Assembly: GCA_052061695.1 (NCBI GenBank)
Contig: JBPZEY010000005.1
DNA length: 64,000 bases
Source: Alkalicoccus luteus
Lineage (GTDB): Bacteria; Bacillota; Bacilli; Bacillales; Salisediminibacteriaceae
Reading direction: 5' to 3' (one strand)
Shown here: one piece after another, positions 33,010 to 41,340 of the stretch
Position numbering within the stretch: the first letter of the stretch is position 1
How the letters are laid out: every line of letters starts with the position of its first letter
Made by a program: the position numbers and the translations under genes
The notes under the pieces: model-generated
Seen by the model: only the letters and a program-made list of their open reading frames with translations
Database searches by the model: none
Told to the model about the DNA's origin: nothing

Positions 33010-33960
33010 TTACTCAGCTGGAATAACGGCGCCTTCGTATTCTTCTTCTATAAAGTCACGGACATCGTCAGACAATAGCACGTCTACAAGAATGTCAGCG
33101 CGTGGATCGTCTTCATCTTCGCCGCGGACCGCAATGACGTTGGCATACGGATTGTCCTCAGCGGATTCAAGTGCGATCGCATCTTCCTGTGGATTAAGAC
33201 CTGCATCAAGCGCGTAGTTCGAGTTGATCAGGATCGCATCTGCTTCGTTGTTCTCATAAGCAGTTGGCAGCAGAGCCGCTTCTACGTTTGCCTGGAAGTT
33301 AAAGTCATTCGGGTTCTCTGCAATGTCATCAACCGTTGCTTCAATTCCGACGCCTTCCTCCAGCGTAATCAGACCTTCCTCTTCAAGCATGGTCAAAATT
33401 CGGCCGTGGTCAGCTACGGAGTCACTCATAATAATATCCGCGCCTTCCGGCAGATCTTCCAGCGTATCATAGTCCTGAGAGTAAAGACCGATCGGCTCGA
33501 TGTGAATACCGCCTTTGTTCACAAAGTCATAGCCAAATTCATCGATTTGAGACTCAAGATACGGCACGTGCTGGAAATAGTTCGCATCCAGCTCTCCTTC
33601 ATCCAGTGCCTGGTTAGGAAGGATGTAGTCGTTGAATGTTACGATTTCCAGTTCAATGCCCTCTTCTTCAAGCATAGGAGCAGCAAATTCCAAAATTTCA
33701 GCGTGTGGAATGTTGGACGCTCCAACAGTGAGCGGCTCAAAATCACCAGCTGCTTCTTCATCTGCTTCATTGTCTTCCTCGTTACCTGCTTCATCGGCGT
33801 TATTGTCAGCCGGTTCACTGTTATTTTCTACGTCCTCGACGTTGTCAGCATTATCGCCGCTGTTGATCTCCGTCGTGTTATTGTTTTCTCCTTCGCCGCA
33901 TGCTGCGAGAAAGGCCAGTGATAAAGCACTGATTCCTGCAAGTTGAATGGTACGTTTCAT
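33010..33960 (-). CDS. metQ: Methionine ABC transporter substrate-binding lipoprotein MetQ
   Basis: NlpA-family receptor for methionine (D- and L-). The 316-residue product has a lipoprotein signal with lipobox LAAC (Cys near residue 22), then an unusual Asn/Asp/Glu-rich linker of about 50 residues. The binding domain (about 73-316) follows with VGASNIPHAEIL, FNDYILPNQALDEGELDANYFQH and INSNYALDAGL. The ATG at 33960 is spaced about 10 nt from AGGAGG; the ATG three codons earlier is too close. Last gene of metN-metP-metQ under a SAM riboswitch. Confidence 0.95.
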   Translation of the reverse strand: MKRTIQLAGISALSLAFLAACGEGENNNTTEINSGDNADNVEDVENNSEPADNNADEAGNEEDNEADEEAAGDFEPLTVGASNIPHAEILEFAAPMLEEEGIELEIVTFNDYILPNQALDEGELDANYFQHVPYLESQIDEFGYDFVNKGGIHIEPIGLYSQDYDTLEDLPEGADIIMSDSVADHGRILTMLEEEGLITLEEGVGIEATVDDIAENPNDFNFQANVEAALLPTAYENNEADAILINSNYALDAGLNPQEDAIALESAEDNPYANVIAVRGEDEDDPRADILVDVLLSDDVRDFIEEEYEGAVIPAE

Positions 33961-33979
33961 TTGATTCATTCCTCCTGAT

Positions 33980-34663
33980 TTATCGTTTATCTATTTTATT
34001 CGTAATCATATCGCCAATGAACTGAAGGGCAAATACAATTACCAGAATAATCACGGTTGCAGTGAGCGTTATTTCCGGATTGTTTCGCTGGAACCCATCC
34101 CGGAAGGCCAGGTCACCAAGTCCGCCTGCACCGATGACACCTGCCATTGCCGTGTAGCTGACAAGCGCAATGGCTGTAACGGTGATCCCGGAAACAAGTG
34201 CCGGCATCGATTCCGGAAGCAGAACTTTACGAATAATCTGTCCGTTTGTGGCCCCCATAGCTTTCGATGCTTCAATAACTCCTTTATCGATTTCACGAAG
34301 CGCAATCTCTACCATTCGAGCGTAAAAAGGTGCAGCTCCGATAATTAATGCCGGAAGAGCAGCCGATGGTCCAAGAAATGTGCCGACGATCGATCGAGTA
34401 AACGGGATAAGCAGTACAATTAATATAATGAAAGGAATCGATCGGAAAATGTTTACATACGCCCCGATAACAAAGTGCGCCGCTTTATTTTCCCAAAGCT
34501 GCTTGCGATCGGTTAGGAATAAAAGCAGTCCGAGAACAATCCCGAAGACAAACGTAAACACGAGTGCTACAACAGACATGTAAAGTGTTTCGACAGTGGC
34601 ATTCCACATGTTGTCCCAGTTTACATCCCCAAGGAACGCTGCCTGAATGATAACGTTATCCAC
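33980..34663 (-). CDS. metP: Methionine ABC transporter permease
   Basis: A 227-residue inner membrane permease with about five helices and the ABC-permease EAA loop EASKAMGATNGQIIRKVLLPESMP. It works with MetN and MetQ in methionine uptake (MetI/MetP type). The GTG at 34663 overlaps the metN end by 8 bp and has a near-perfect GGAGGTGAT ribosome binding site. Confidence 0.95.
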   Translation of the reverse strand: MDNVIIQAAFLGDVNWDNMWNATVETLYMSVVALVFTFVFGIVLGLLLFLTDRKQLWENKAAHFVIGAYVNIFRSIPFIILIVLLIPFTRSIVGTFLGPSAALPALIIGAAPFYARMVEIALREIDKGVIEASKAMGATNGQIIRKVLLPESMPALVSGITVTAIALVSYTAMAGVIGAGGLGDLAFRDGFQRNNPEITLTATVIILVIVFALQFIGDMITNKIDKR

Positions 34664-35681
34664 CGTGGATCACCTCCACTTCAACTTCCTGTTCGCGGAT
34701 ATAGGCGACCGCCTGCTGAACGGTATCAGCTTCCCCGTTCATACTGACGAACAAGGAGCCGTAGGACCCGTGCTGCGTCTGCGAAATCTTTCCTTGCAAA
34801 ATGCTGATATCGACGTCGAATTTACGTACAACGTCTGTGATCAACGGCCGCTGCGTATCGCCGCCGACAAACGTCAGCTGCAGAACATGACCGATGCCCT
34901 CGCGGTCCAGCAGGTGGTTCAGTGCCTCTTCTGTCTCTTCCGGCTCAGTCACCTGCTTCACGAATTCCTTCGTCATCGCCTGCTGCGGGCGGCGGAAAAT
35001 ATCGAGAACGTCTCCCTGCTCCACGATCTTCCCGGCTTCCATTACAGCAACCCGGTGACATATTTTCCGGATCACATGCATTTCGTGCGTGATCAGAACG
35101 ATCGTCAGCCCAAGCTTTGCATTGATGTCGACGAGCAGATCGAGAATCGAATCCGTCGTCTTAGGATCAAGTGCGGACGTCGCTTCGTCACAGAGCAGCA
35201 CTTTCGGATCGTTTGCCAGCGCACGGGCAATGCCGACACGCTGCTTTTGACCGCCGCTCAGCTGAGATGGATAGGAACCGTCCCGTCCGTCTAACCCGAC
35301 GAGCTGAATTAATTCATCGACTCGTTTCTTCTGCTCCTCCTTCGGCACCCCTTTGATCTCAAGCGGAAATGCAATGTTTTCCGCAACCGTTCGGGACCAG
35401 AGCAGATTGAAATGTTGAAAAATCATGCCGATCTCCTGCCGGGCCTCTCTCAGCTTTCCTTTAGATAAGCTGTGCATTGGCCGTCCGGCGACATCGACCT
35501 CTCCTGAAGTCGGTGCTTCCAGCATGTTAAGCATGCGGATCAGCGTACTTTTACCAGCACCACTGTACCCGATTACTCCAAATATTTCTCCTTTATCAAT
35601 TGTCAGATCAATATCATCCACTGCCCGGACGTCGCCGTCTTTCGTGTGGAAAATTTTCGCTAGCTTCGAGAGCGTAATCAA
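34656..35681 (-). CDS. metN: Methionine ABC transporter ATP-binding protein MetN
   Basis: 341 residues: an ABC ATPase domain with Walker A GYSGAGKSTLIRMLN near 38, a QLSGGQKQRVGIARAL signature near 140, and Walker B VLLCDEATSALDP. A C-terminal NIL domain (about 260-341) binds methionine and trans-inhibits transport. It is the first gene of the operon, directly behind the S-box terminator. Confidence 0.96.
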   Translation of the reverse strand: MITLSKLAKIFHTKDGDVRAVDDIDLTIDKGEIFGVIGYSGAGKSTLIRMLNMLEAPTSGEVDVAGRPMHSLSKGKLREARQEIGMIFQHFNLLWSRTVAENIAFPLEIKGVPKEEQKKRVDELIQLVGLDGRDGSYPSQLSGGQKQRVGIARALANDPKVLLCDEATSALDPKTTDSILDLLVDINAKLGLTIVLITHEMHVIRKICHRVAVMEAGKIVEQGDVLDIFRRPQQAMTKEFVKQVTEPEETEEALNHLLDREGIGHVLQLTFVGGDTQRPLITDVVRKFDVDISILQGKISQTQHGSYGSLFVSMNGEADTVQQAVAYIREQEVEVEVIHGG

Positions 35682-35774
35682 CAGAGAAACTCCTTTCCAT
35701 CTATTTGCAATTAAACATACCTCTTTAGTCCATTTAACGCACAGAAGCGTTCATGCAAAAAAATATAACGTACG

Positions 35775-35818
35775 AAAAAAGCCCTTCTGCCATACAGATG
35801 AGCAGAAAGGCTTTCTTG
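35775..35818 (-). terminator. SAM riboswitch terminator before metN
   Basis: Minus-strand stem GAAAGCCTTTCTGC / GCAGAAGGGCTTTTTT. It forms the expression platform of the S-box. Confidence 0.92.
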
Positions 35819-35835
35819 TTTAAAAAGAAAAGCTT

Positions 35836-35948
35836 TCTTCTCATCTGCCGGACGTTCGTCATCCGCAGGAATTGGCACCTTCTGTACGCGTGTACAGTGG
35901 TTGCCGGGTTTCATCGGGCCAGTCCCTCCACCTCTCATGATAAGAAGA
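35836..35948 (-). ncRNA. SAM-I riboswitch (S-box) controlling metNPQ
   Basis: Contains the S-box core GGACTGGCCCGATGAAACCC then GGCAACC, followed by AAGGTGCCAATTCC. A 10-bp P1 helix (TCTTCTTATC with GATGAGAAGA) closes the aptamer. SAM binding should favour the terminator at 35775-35818 and switch off methionine uptake. Confidence 0.96.
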
Positions 35949-35974
35949 CTATTCGTTTTTTTCGTCTGATATGG

Positions 35975-36003
35975 ATATTATCACTGCGATTTAAGCTTGT
36001 CAA
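35975..36003 (-). promoter_or_regulatory. metNPQ promoter
   Basis: TTGACA (35998-36003), 17 bp, TAATAT (35975-35980) on the minus strand, about 20 bp before the aptamer. Confidence 0.88.
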
Positions 36004-36063
36004 CAAAAAACGATCTGCTTCTTGAAAGCTGCCAATGACGTTCATGACGCTGGTCACCTGTCC

Positions 36064-36104
36064 AGAAAAAACCGTTCAGCTTTTGATAAGCCGAACGGTT
36101 TCAG
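36064..36104 (-). terminator. gcvH terminator
   Basis: Stem GAAACCGTTCGGCTT / AAGCTGAACGGTTTTT on the minus strand with a T-run, 10 bp behind gcvH. Confidence 0.9.
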
Positions 36105-36113
36105 ATTGCTGTT

Positions 36114-36497
36114 CTATTCCTGATCAATCATGTTCTGGTAGGCATCCGCGTCCATCAGCTTGTCGACATCGTCCTGGCTGGACACTTCTACGACAACCAT
36201 CCACGCCTGCTCATATGGGGACTCGTTTACGAGCTCTGGAGAATCCTCCAGTTCTTCGTTGATTTCCACCACTTTTCCGCTGACTGGCGCGTAAAGCTCG
36301 GAAACCGTTTTAACCGATTCCACACTTCCAAATGGTTCGTCTGCCTTCAGCTCATCTCCAACCTCCGGCAGTTCTACGAATACGATATCGCCTAATTCAC
36401 TCTGTGCGAAATCAGTGATGCCGATTCGTACTTTTCCATCTTCCTCTTTTACCCATTCGTGCTCTTCTGAATACTTATAATCCTTTGGCAGGCTCAT
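36114..36497 (-). CDS. gcvH: Glycine cleavage system H protein
   Basis: A 127-residue lipoyl carrier that shuttles the aminomethyl group in glycine cleavage and acts as a lipoyl relay in bacilli. The lipoylated Lys lies in GSVESVKTVSELYAPVSG near residue 63. The ATG at 36497 follows GGAGG by 10 nt; the longer form from an upstream ATG adds 12 atypical residues. It links functionally to lipA at 17 kb. Followed by a terminator. Confidence 0.96.
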   Translation of the reverse strand: MSLPKDYKYSEEHEWVKEEDGKVRIGITDFAQSELGDIVFVELPEVGDELKADEPFGSVESVKTVSELYAPVSGKVVEINEELEDSPELVNESPYEQAWMVVVEVSSQDDVDKLMDADAYQNMIDQE

Positions 36498-36588
36498 GCT
36501 TCGGATCCCTCCATCTGCGTAGTAAGTAAACAAACACTTCCTCTTCCACTATAATATAACAGCTGCTGGCACCGCAACCGGCGGAAGC

Positions 36589-36945
36589 TTATTTCCAGGT
36601 TTTCTCGTAGTCTGCTTCGCGGAAGCCGACTGTGACATGTCCATCTTTTGCAGCAATCGGACGCTTGATCAGCATACCGTCTGACGCAAGCAGTTCCAGC
36701 TGCTCTTCTTCCGGCATATCCCCAAGCTTATCCTTTAAGCCAAGCTCACGGTATTTCTGTCCGCTCGTGTTGAAGAACCGCTTCAGCGGCAGCCCGCTCT
36801 GTTCATGAAGTTTTTTGAGCTCATCTTTAGAAGGCGGATGTTCAACAATATGTACCTCTTCTAATGCGACTCCTTCATTTTCCAACCACTTTTTAGCTTT
36901 TTTACACGTCGTGCATTTCGGATAATGATAAAACGTTACGCTCAT
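36589..36945 (-). CDS. yusI: ArsC/Spx family protein YusI
   Basis: A 118-residue thioredoxin-fold protein of the Spx/arsenate reductase-like family. The N-terminal YPKCTTCKKAKKWL carries a CxxC as in Spx, and IKRPIAAKDGHVTVGFRE is the conserved ArsC-type RP segment. The matching B. subtilis gene yusI lies beside gcvH too. It is probably not an arsenate reductase; a redox-regulatory role is possible. ATG at 36945 with GGAG 8 nt upstream. Confidence 0.88.
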   Translation of the reverse strand: MSVTFYHYPKCTTCKKAKKWLENEGVALEEVHIVEHPPSKDELKKLHEQSGLPLKRFFNTSGQKYRELGLKDKLGDMPEEEQLELLASDGMLIKRPIAAKDGHVTVGFREADYEKTWK

Positions 36946-37086
36946 CGCTCTCACTCCTTTCCTCATTCAGTTTACCGCATCTCGCATCATTGTTCTATCT
37001 TCTGTTGCGCCGGTGAAGCAATTTCGATATACTTTCGATAAATCGTAATTATTTCGTTTTACAATTTCTTTCAGGAGTTGATTTAG

Positions 37087-38220
37087 ATGCGTGACGTTTC
37101 ATGGCTCATCGTTGGAGGCGGCATACAAGGGATGACGGCAGCGGTTCATCTTTGCAGACAGGCCGGCATCTCCGCTGCAGATATTGCTGTGGTAGACCCT
37201 CATCCAGAGCCGCTTGCTGTTTGGAAAGAACGTACAGAAAAAATCAGAATGCCCTATTTACGCTCCACGTTCGTTCACCATTTGTCGCCGGATCCATTAG
37301 AGCTGGAGAAGCGGGGCGACAGCTTTCTCGGCCGCTACAAGCGTCCCTCCCGTTCTATGTTCTATGACACGTCTAAAGAGCTGCTGCAGGAAACAGGCAT
37401 TGCTGACAGCTGGCTGCAGGATACGGTCGTTCACGTGGAAAAAAGTCAACCCGGCTGGACCGTTTATGGAAAAAAGAACACGTTGACGACAGCCAATCTC
37501 TTGTTAGCTCCCGGAGGCGGCAGCCGCCCTGTGATTCCCGCTGCCCTCCAGCCTGAGGCAGTGCACGTTTACGACCCGTCCTTTGACCCTGCTGCTGTTA
37601 CCGGACGCGCCGTTGTCGTTGGAGGAGGTATTTCTGCTGCGCATACGGCGATTTATCTCGCCGAACAACGTCACACCGAAACCGTTTTGCTGCATCGCAA
37701 ACCGCTTCGCGTTTCCCAGTTTGACAGCGATCCCGGCTGGCTCGGACCGAAGCGGATGCAGGCATTCAGCCGTATGGATCACCGAAGACGGCGCCGCTGC
37801 ATTCACACAGAAAGACGGACTGGCACGATGACGCGCGAGCTGCTGTTTAAGCTGAGAAAGCTCGAACGGGATGGACGACTGACGATGATGCAGGATGAAG
37901 CTGCCGGATCCCGGCGCTGCGAAGACGGCATGGTCGAGCTTGAGCTCACGTCCGGAAGCCTTCTGTCAGCAGATTCCGTAACGGCGTGCACGGGCTTCTC
38001 CAAGGAGCTTCCCGGGTCCGCCTGGATTCAGCCGCTGATTGACGCTTATTCGCTTCCTTGTGCAGACTGCGGGTATCCAAAGCTTTCCCCATCGCTTATG
38101 TGGACAGATCGTCTTTACGTCACCGGTGCCCTCGCCGAGCTGGAAATCGGCCCGTCAGCGAGAAACATCGCCGGTGCCCAGCGCGCAGCCAGAAGGATCG
38201 CTGCATCTGTCTGCATGTGA
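37087..38220 (+). CDS. FAD/NAD(P)-binding oxidoreductase (lysine/ornithine monooxygenase-like)
   Basis: A 377-residue flavoprotein with an N-terminal FAD motif IVGGGIQGMTAAVHL and a second dinucleotide motif VVGGGISAAHTAIYLAEQ near residue 180. The MPYLRSTFVHHLSPDPLEL region resembles the SidA/IucD N-hydroxylase superfamily. The C-terminal TGALAELEIGPSARNIAGAQRAA is typical of such enzymes. No siderophore gene is nearby, so the substrate is unknown. ATG start with AGGAG. It is a single plus-strand gene inserted between yusI and fadE. Confidence 0.78.
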   Translation: MRDVSWLIVGGGIQGMTAAVHLCRQAGISAADIAVVDPHPEPLAVWKERTEKIRMPYLRSTFVHHLSPDPLELEKRGDSFLGRYKRPSRSMFYDTSKELLQETGIADSWLQDTVVHVEKSQPGWTVYGKKNTLTTANLLLAPGGGSRPVIPAALQPEAVHVYDPSFDPAAVTGRAVVVGGGISAAHTAIYLAEQRHTETVLLHRKPLRVSQFDSDPGWLGPKRMQAFSRMDHRRRRRCIHTERRTGTMTRELLFKLRKLERDGRLTMMQDEAAGSRRCEDGMVELELTSGSLLSADSVTACTGFSKELPGSAWIQPLIDAYSLPCADCGYPKLSPSLMWTDRLYVTGALAELEIGPSARNIAGAQRAARRIAASVCM

Positions 38221-38221
38221 A

Positions 38222-38266
38222 AACCCCGGTCCGCCTGTGGGGAGACAGGAGGACCGGGGTTTTCTG
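38222..38266. terminator. Bidirectional terminator between the oxidoreductase and fadE
   Basis: Stem AAAACCCCGGTCC / GGACCGGGGTTTT with an additional CCTGT/ACAGG extension in the loop. A second GC-rich palindrome TTAGGGCGG/CCGCCCTAA follows near 38310-38331. Confidence 0.9.
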
Positions 38267-38342
38267 AGAGAATGTCTTTCTGCTGCCAGAAAGAAGATTA
38301 TAATTATTTTAGGGCGGCATCCCGCCCTAAAGTAGCTAACAG

Positions 38343-40121
38343 TTATACGACGTAACGCTCTTCTGCAATGATCTTCTGCGCAAGCTCACGCTTTTTCGCG
38401 ATCAGGTTCACCGGATTGTGGCGCGTCAGCTTTTTCAGAATAGACAGCATCGTTCTCAGGCTGTCCCCTTCTTCAAGTGCTACAAGGGATTCCTTCGCTA
38501 CTGCTTCGATGTTATTGAATGCTTCCTGTGCATAAATCTGCGTCATGAGAAGCTTTTGAGCCGCTTTGTCTTCACCATCGCGGGCCATTGCTTTTTCTGT
38601 ACGCAGAATCATCGATTCAATGTTGAATACTTCGTTCACGATATCTGCTACGTTCGCAAGCAGCTCCTGTTCCTTCTGCAGCTTTTCACCGTACTTTTGT
38701 GCAGCGGTGCCTGCAATCATGAGGAACACTTTCTTCGCGTTCTCCAGCAGGTAACGCTCCTGCTCAAGCGGCTCATCGCCGACTTCCTGAGGCATCATCA
38801 TCATGAGCTCTTCCTGAAGACCTGCTGCCTGCTCCAGAAGCGGCAGTTCGCCTTTCATTGCTTTTCTCATAATCGTAGCCGGAACGAGCATGCGGTTGAT
38901 TTCGTTTGTTCCTTCAAAAATACGGTTGATTCGGGAGTTCCGGTACATCGTTTCCACTTCGTACTCGGCCATGAAGCCGTATCCGCCGTGGATCTGTACC
39001 GCTTCGTCTACGACGAAATCCAGAACCTCTGAACCGAAGAATTTATTTAATGAGCACTCAATCGCATATTCACTGATCGCTTTTCCGATTGCGCCGCCGT
39101 CCTTCTGTTCTTCTTCGGACAGGTTTTCGAACGCCTGGTCAATCAGGCCGCCTGTGCGGTAGATCGTCGATTCCATCGCATACGTTTTCGCTGCCATTTC
39201 CGCAAGCTTCTTCTGAATCAGCGTGAACTTGGAAATGGACATTTTAAACTGCTTGCGCTCATTCGCGTATTTTGCCGAAAGCTCAATCGCACGCTTTGCG
39301 CCGCCGATACAGCCGACGCCGAGCTTATAACGCCCAACGTTCAGGATGTTGAAAGCAATGACGTGACCTTTGCCGACTTCTCCAAGAAGGTTCTCTTTCG
39401 GTACTTTAGCTTCGTCCAGAATCAGCGTCCGGGTAGAGGACCCTTTAATCCCCATCTTCTTCTCTTCCGGACCGACAGAAACGCCTTCATAGTCGCGCTC
39501 GACGATAAATGCGCTGAAGTGTTCACCGTCGACTTTAGCATAGACGACGAACACATCCGCAAAACCAGCGTTCGTAATCCACTGTTTTTCACCTGTAAGC
39601 ACGTAGTGGCTGCCGTCTTCAGTCAGCTTTGCCGTCGTTTTCGCGCTCAGCGCATCGGAGCCGGAAGTTGGCTCTGTCAGCGCGTAAGCTGCGATCTTTT
39701 CACCGGAAGCCAGTGCAGGCAGATAATTCTCTTTCTGCTGCTGATTACCGAAGAACACGATTGGCAGAGAGCCGATCCCGACGTGCGCCCCCTGCGTCAG
39801 GGAGAAAGATCCTGCAAGCGCAAATTTTTCCGTGATCAGCGAGGAACTGATTTTATCGAGGCCAATGCCTCCGAATTCTTCCGGTACATCGGCACCAAGA
39901 AGGCCTAATTCTCCAGCTTCCTTCAGCAATCTGACGGAGCGGTCAAACTCGTGGTTCTCGATGTGCTCGATTTCCGGCACTACTTTGTTCTTTACGAAAT
40001 CTTCTGTCGTTTTCGCAATCATCTTATGCTCTTCGCTGAAATCCTCCGGTGTAAATACGTTTTCTGCTGTCTGGCTGTCGAGCAGAAATCCGCCGCCTTT
40101 TACCTTTTCCGTTGTTGCCAT
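38343..40121 (-). CDS. fadE: Acyl-CoA dehydrogenase FadE
   Basis: FAD enzyme catalysing the first step of fatty acid beta-oxidation (trans-2-enoyl-CoA formation). 592 residues: the ACAD domain holds AYALTEPTSGSDA near 150, the catalytic Glu region in RNSRINRIFEGTNEINRM near 405, and a C-terminal extension of about 180 residues usual for the FadE/VLCAD-like Bacillus protein. The ATG at 40121 follows AAAGG by 9 nt. Last gene of fadN-fadA-fadE. Confidence 0.95.
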   Translation of the reverse strand: MATTEKVKGGGFLLDSQTAENVFTPEDFSEEHKMIAKTTEDFVKNKVVPEIEHIENHEFDRSVRLLKEAGELGLLGADVPEEFGGIGLDKISSSLITEKFALAGSFSLTQGAHVGIGSLPIVFFGNQQQKENYLPALASGEKIAAYALTEPTSGSDALSAKTTAKLTEDGSHYVLTGEKQWITNAGFADVFVVYAKVDGEHFSAFIVERDYEGVSVGPEEKKMGIKGSSTRTLILDEAKVPKENLLGEVGKGHVIAFNILNVGRYKLGVGCIGGAKRAIELSAKYANERKQFKMSISKFTLIQKKLAEMAAKTYAMESTIYRTGGLIDQAFENLSEEEQKDGGAIGKAISEYAIECSLNKFFGSEVLDFVVDEAVQIHGGYGFMAEYEVETMYRNSRINRIFEGTNEINRMLVPATIMRKAMKGELPLLEQAAGLQEELMMMMPQEVGDEPLEQERYLLENAKKVFLMIAGTAAQKYGEKLQKEQELLANVADIVNEVFNIESMILRTEKAMARDGEDKAAQKLLMTQIYAQEAFNNIEAVAKESLVALEEGDSLRTMLSILKKLTRHNPVNLIAKKRELAQKIIAEERYVV

Positions 40122-40140
40122 GATGATCATCCTTTCTGGA

Positions 40141-41322
40141 TTAGACTAGCTCAAATACTCCTGCAGCTCCCATACCTCCGCCAATACACATCGTTACGAC
40201 ACCAAATTGTTCACCGCGGCGCTTCATTTCGTGAATAAGGCTGAGCGAAAGCTTCGTTCCTGTACAGCCAAGCGGATGTCCAAGCGCAATTGCTCCGCCG
40301 TTTACGTTTACTTTGTCATGATCCAGGTTTAAATGCCGGATCACCTGCAGCGCCTGCGAGGCAAAGGCTTCATTCAGTTCGAATAAGCCAATATCCTCCA
40401 TTTGCAGACCTGCCTGCTTAACAGCCTTCGGCACGGCTTCTACCGGTCCGATTCCCATGATGTCCGGAGCAACGCCGGCAACGGCAAAGGATCGGAATTT
40501 TACAAGCGGCGTCAGGCCGTCCTGCTCTGCTGCTGCCCGGTCCATCACGAGAACAGAGGCTGCTCCGTCACTCATCTGCGATGCGTTTCCGGCTGTAACC
40601 GTGCCGCCTTGCTGATTGAACGCAGGCCGGAGCTTTGCCAGCGTATCCGCTGTCGTATCCTCCCGGACGCCTTCATCCTGGGCAAGCGTCACTTCTCGTT
40701 CAACGAGCTTGTGATTTTCATCAACACCGCGGAGTGTCACGGGTACCGGCACGATTTCATCTTCAAACTTACCGCCTTTAATTGCTGCTGCCGCACGCTT
40801 GTGGCTTTCTGCAGCAAATTCATCCTGATCACGGCGTGAAACGCCGAATCGCTTGGCGACTTCCTCTGCTGTGAAGCCCATTCCCATATAGTATTCAGGC
40901 GCTTCCTCAACAAGATGCGGATTCGGGGCAATCACGTGTCCGCCCATTGGAATCAGGCTCATCGATTCTGCACCGCCTGCAAGCACTGCACTTGAGTGTC
41001 CCAGCATAATGCGTTCCGCACCGTAGGCGATGCTTTGCAGCCCGGATGAGCAGTAACGGTTAATCGTAATCGCCGGTACGTGGTCCGGCAGTCCTGCCAA
41101 AGCAGAGATATTGCGGGCCATGTTCATGCCCTGCTCTGCTTCCGGCATCGCACAGCCAATGATGACATCTTCAATCCGCGAGGCATCAAAATCTCCAGCG
41201 CGTCTCAATGTTTCTTTTATCGTAACGGCAGCCAGATCATCCGGCCGCACGCTGGCAAATGTTCCTTTTTTTGCTTTACCGACAGGCGTTCTCGAGCCTG
41301 CCACAATCACTGCTTCGTTCAC
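40141..41322 (-). CDS. fadA: Acetyl-CoA C-acyltransferase (3-ketoacyl-CoA thiolase) FadA
   Basis: Thiolase that cleaves 3-ketoacyl-CoA to acetyl-CoA and a shortened acyl-CoA. The 393-residue protein has the nucleophilic Cys in NRYCSSGLQSIA near residue 90, and GGAIALGHPLGCTG plus VTMCIGGGMGAAGVFE with catalytic His and Cys at the end. GTG start with AGGAGG 7 nt upstream. Confidence 0.96.
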   Translation of the reverse strand: MNEAVIVAGSRTPVGKAKKGTFASVRPDDLAAVTIKETLRRAGDFDASRIEDVIIGCAMPEAEQGMNMARNISALAGLPDHVPAITINRYCSSGLQSIAYGAERIMLGHSSAVLAGGAESMSLIPMGGHVIAPNPHLVEEAPEYYMGMGFTAEEVAKRFGVSRRDQDEFAAESHKRAAAAIKGGKFEDEIVPVPVTLRGVDENHKLVEREVTLAQDEGVREDTTADTLAKLRPAFNQQGGTVTAGNASQMSDGAASVLVMDRAAAEQDGLTPLVKFRSFAVAGVAPDIMGIGPVEAVPKAVKQAGLQMEDIGLFELNEAFASQALQVIRHLNLDHDKVNVNGGAIALGHPLGCTGTKLSLSLIHEMKRRGEQFGVVTMCIGGGMGAAGVFELV

Positions 41323-41340
41323 TCCGACCCCTCCTTTTGA

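Noticed and set aside
40141..41322. Other UGA-interrupted genes (second selenoproteins) among the redox genes
   Set aside because: YutM, YuzD, YusI, YutI and the thiolase all have ordinary Cys codons and uninterrupted frames.
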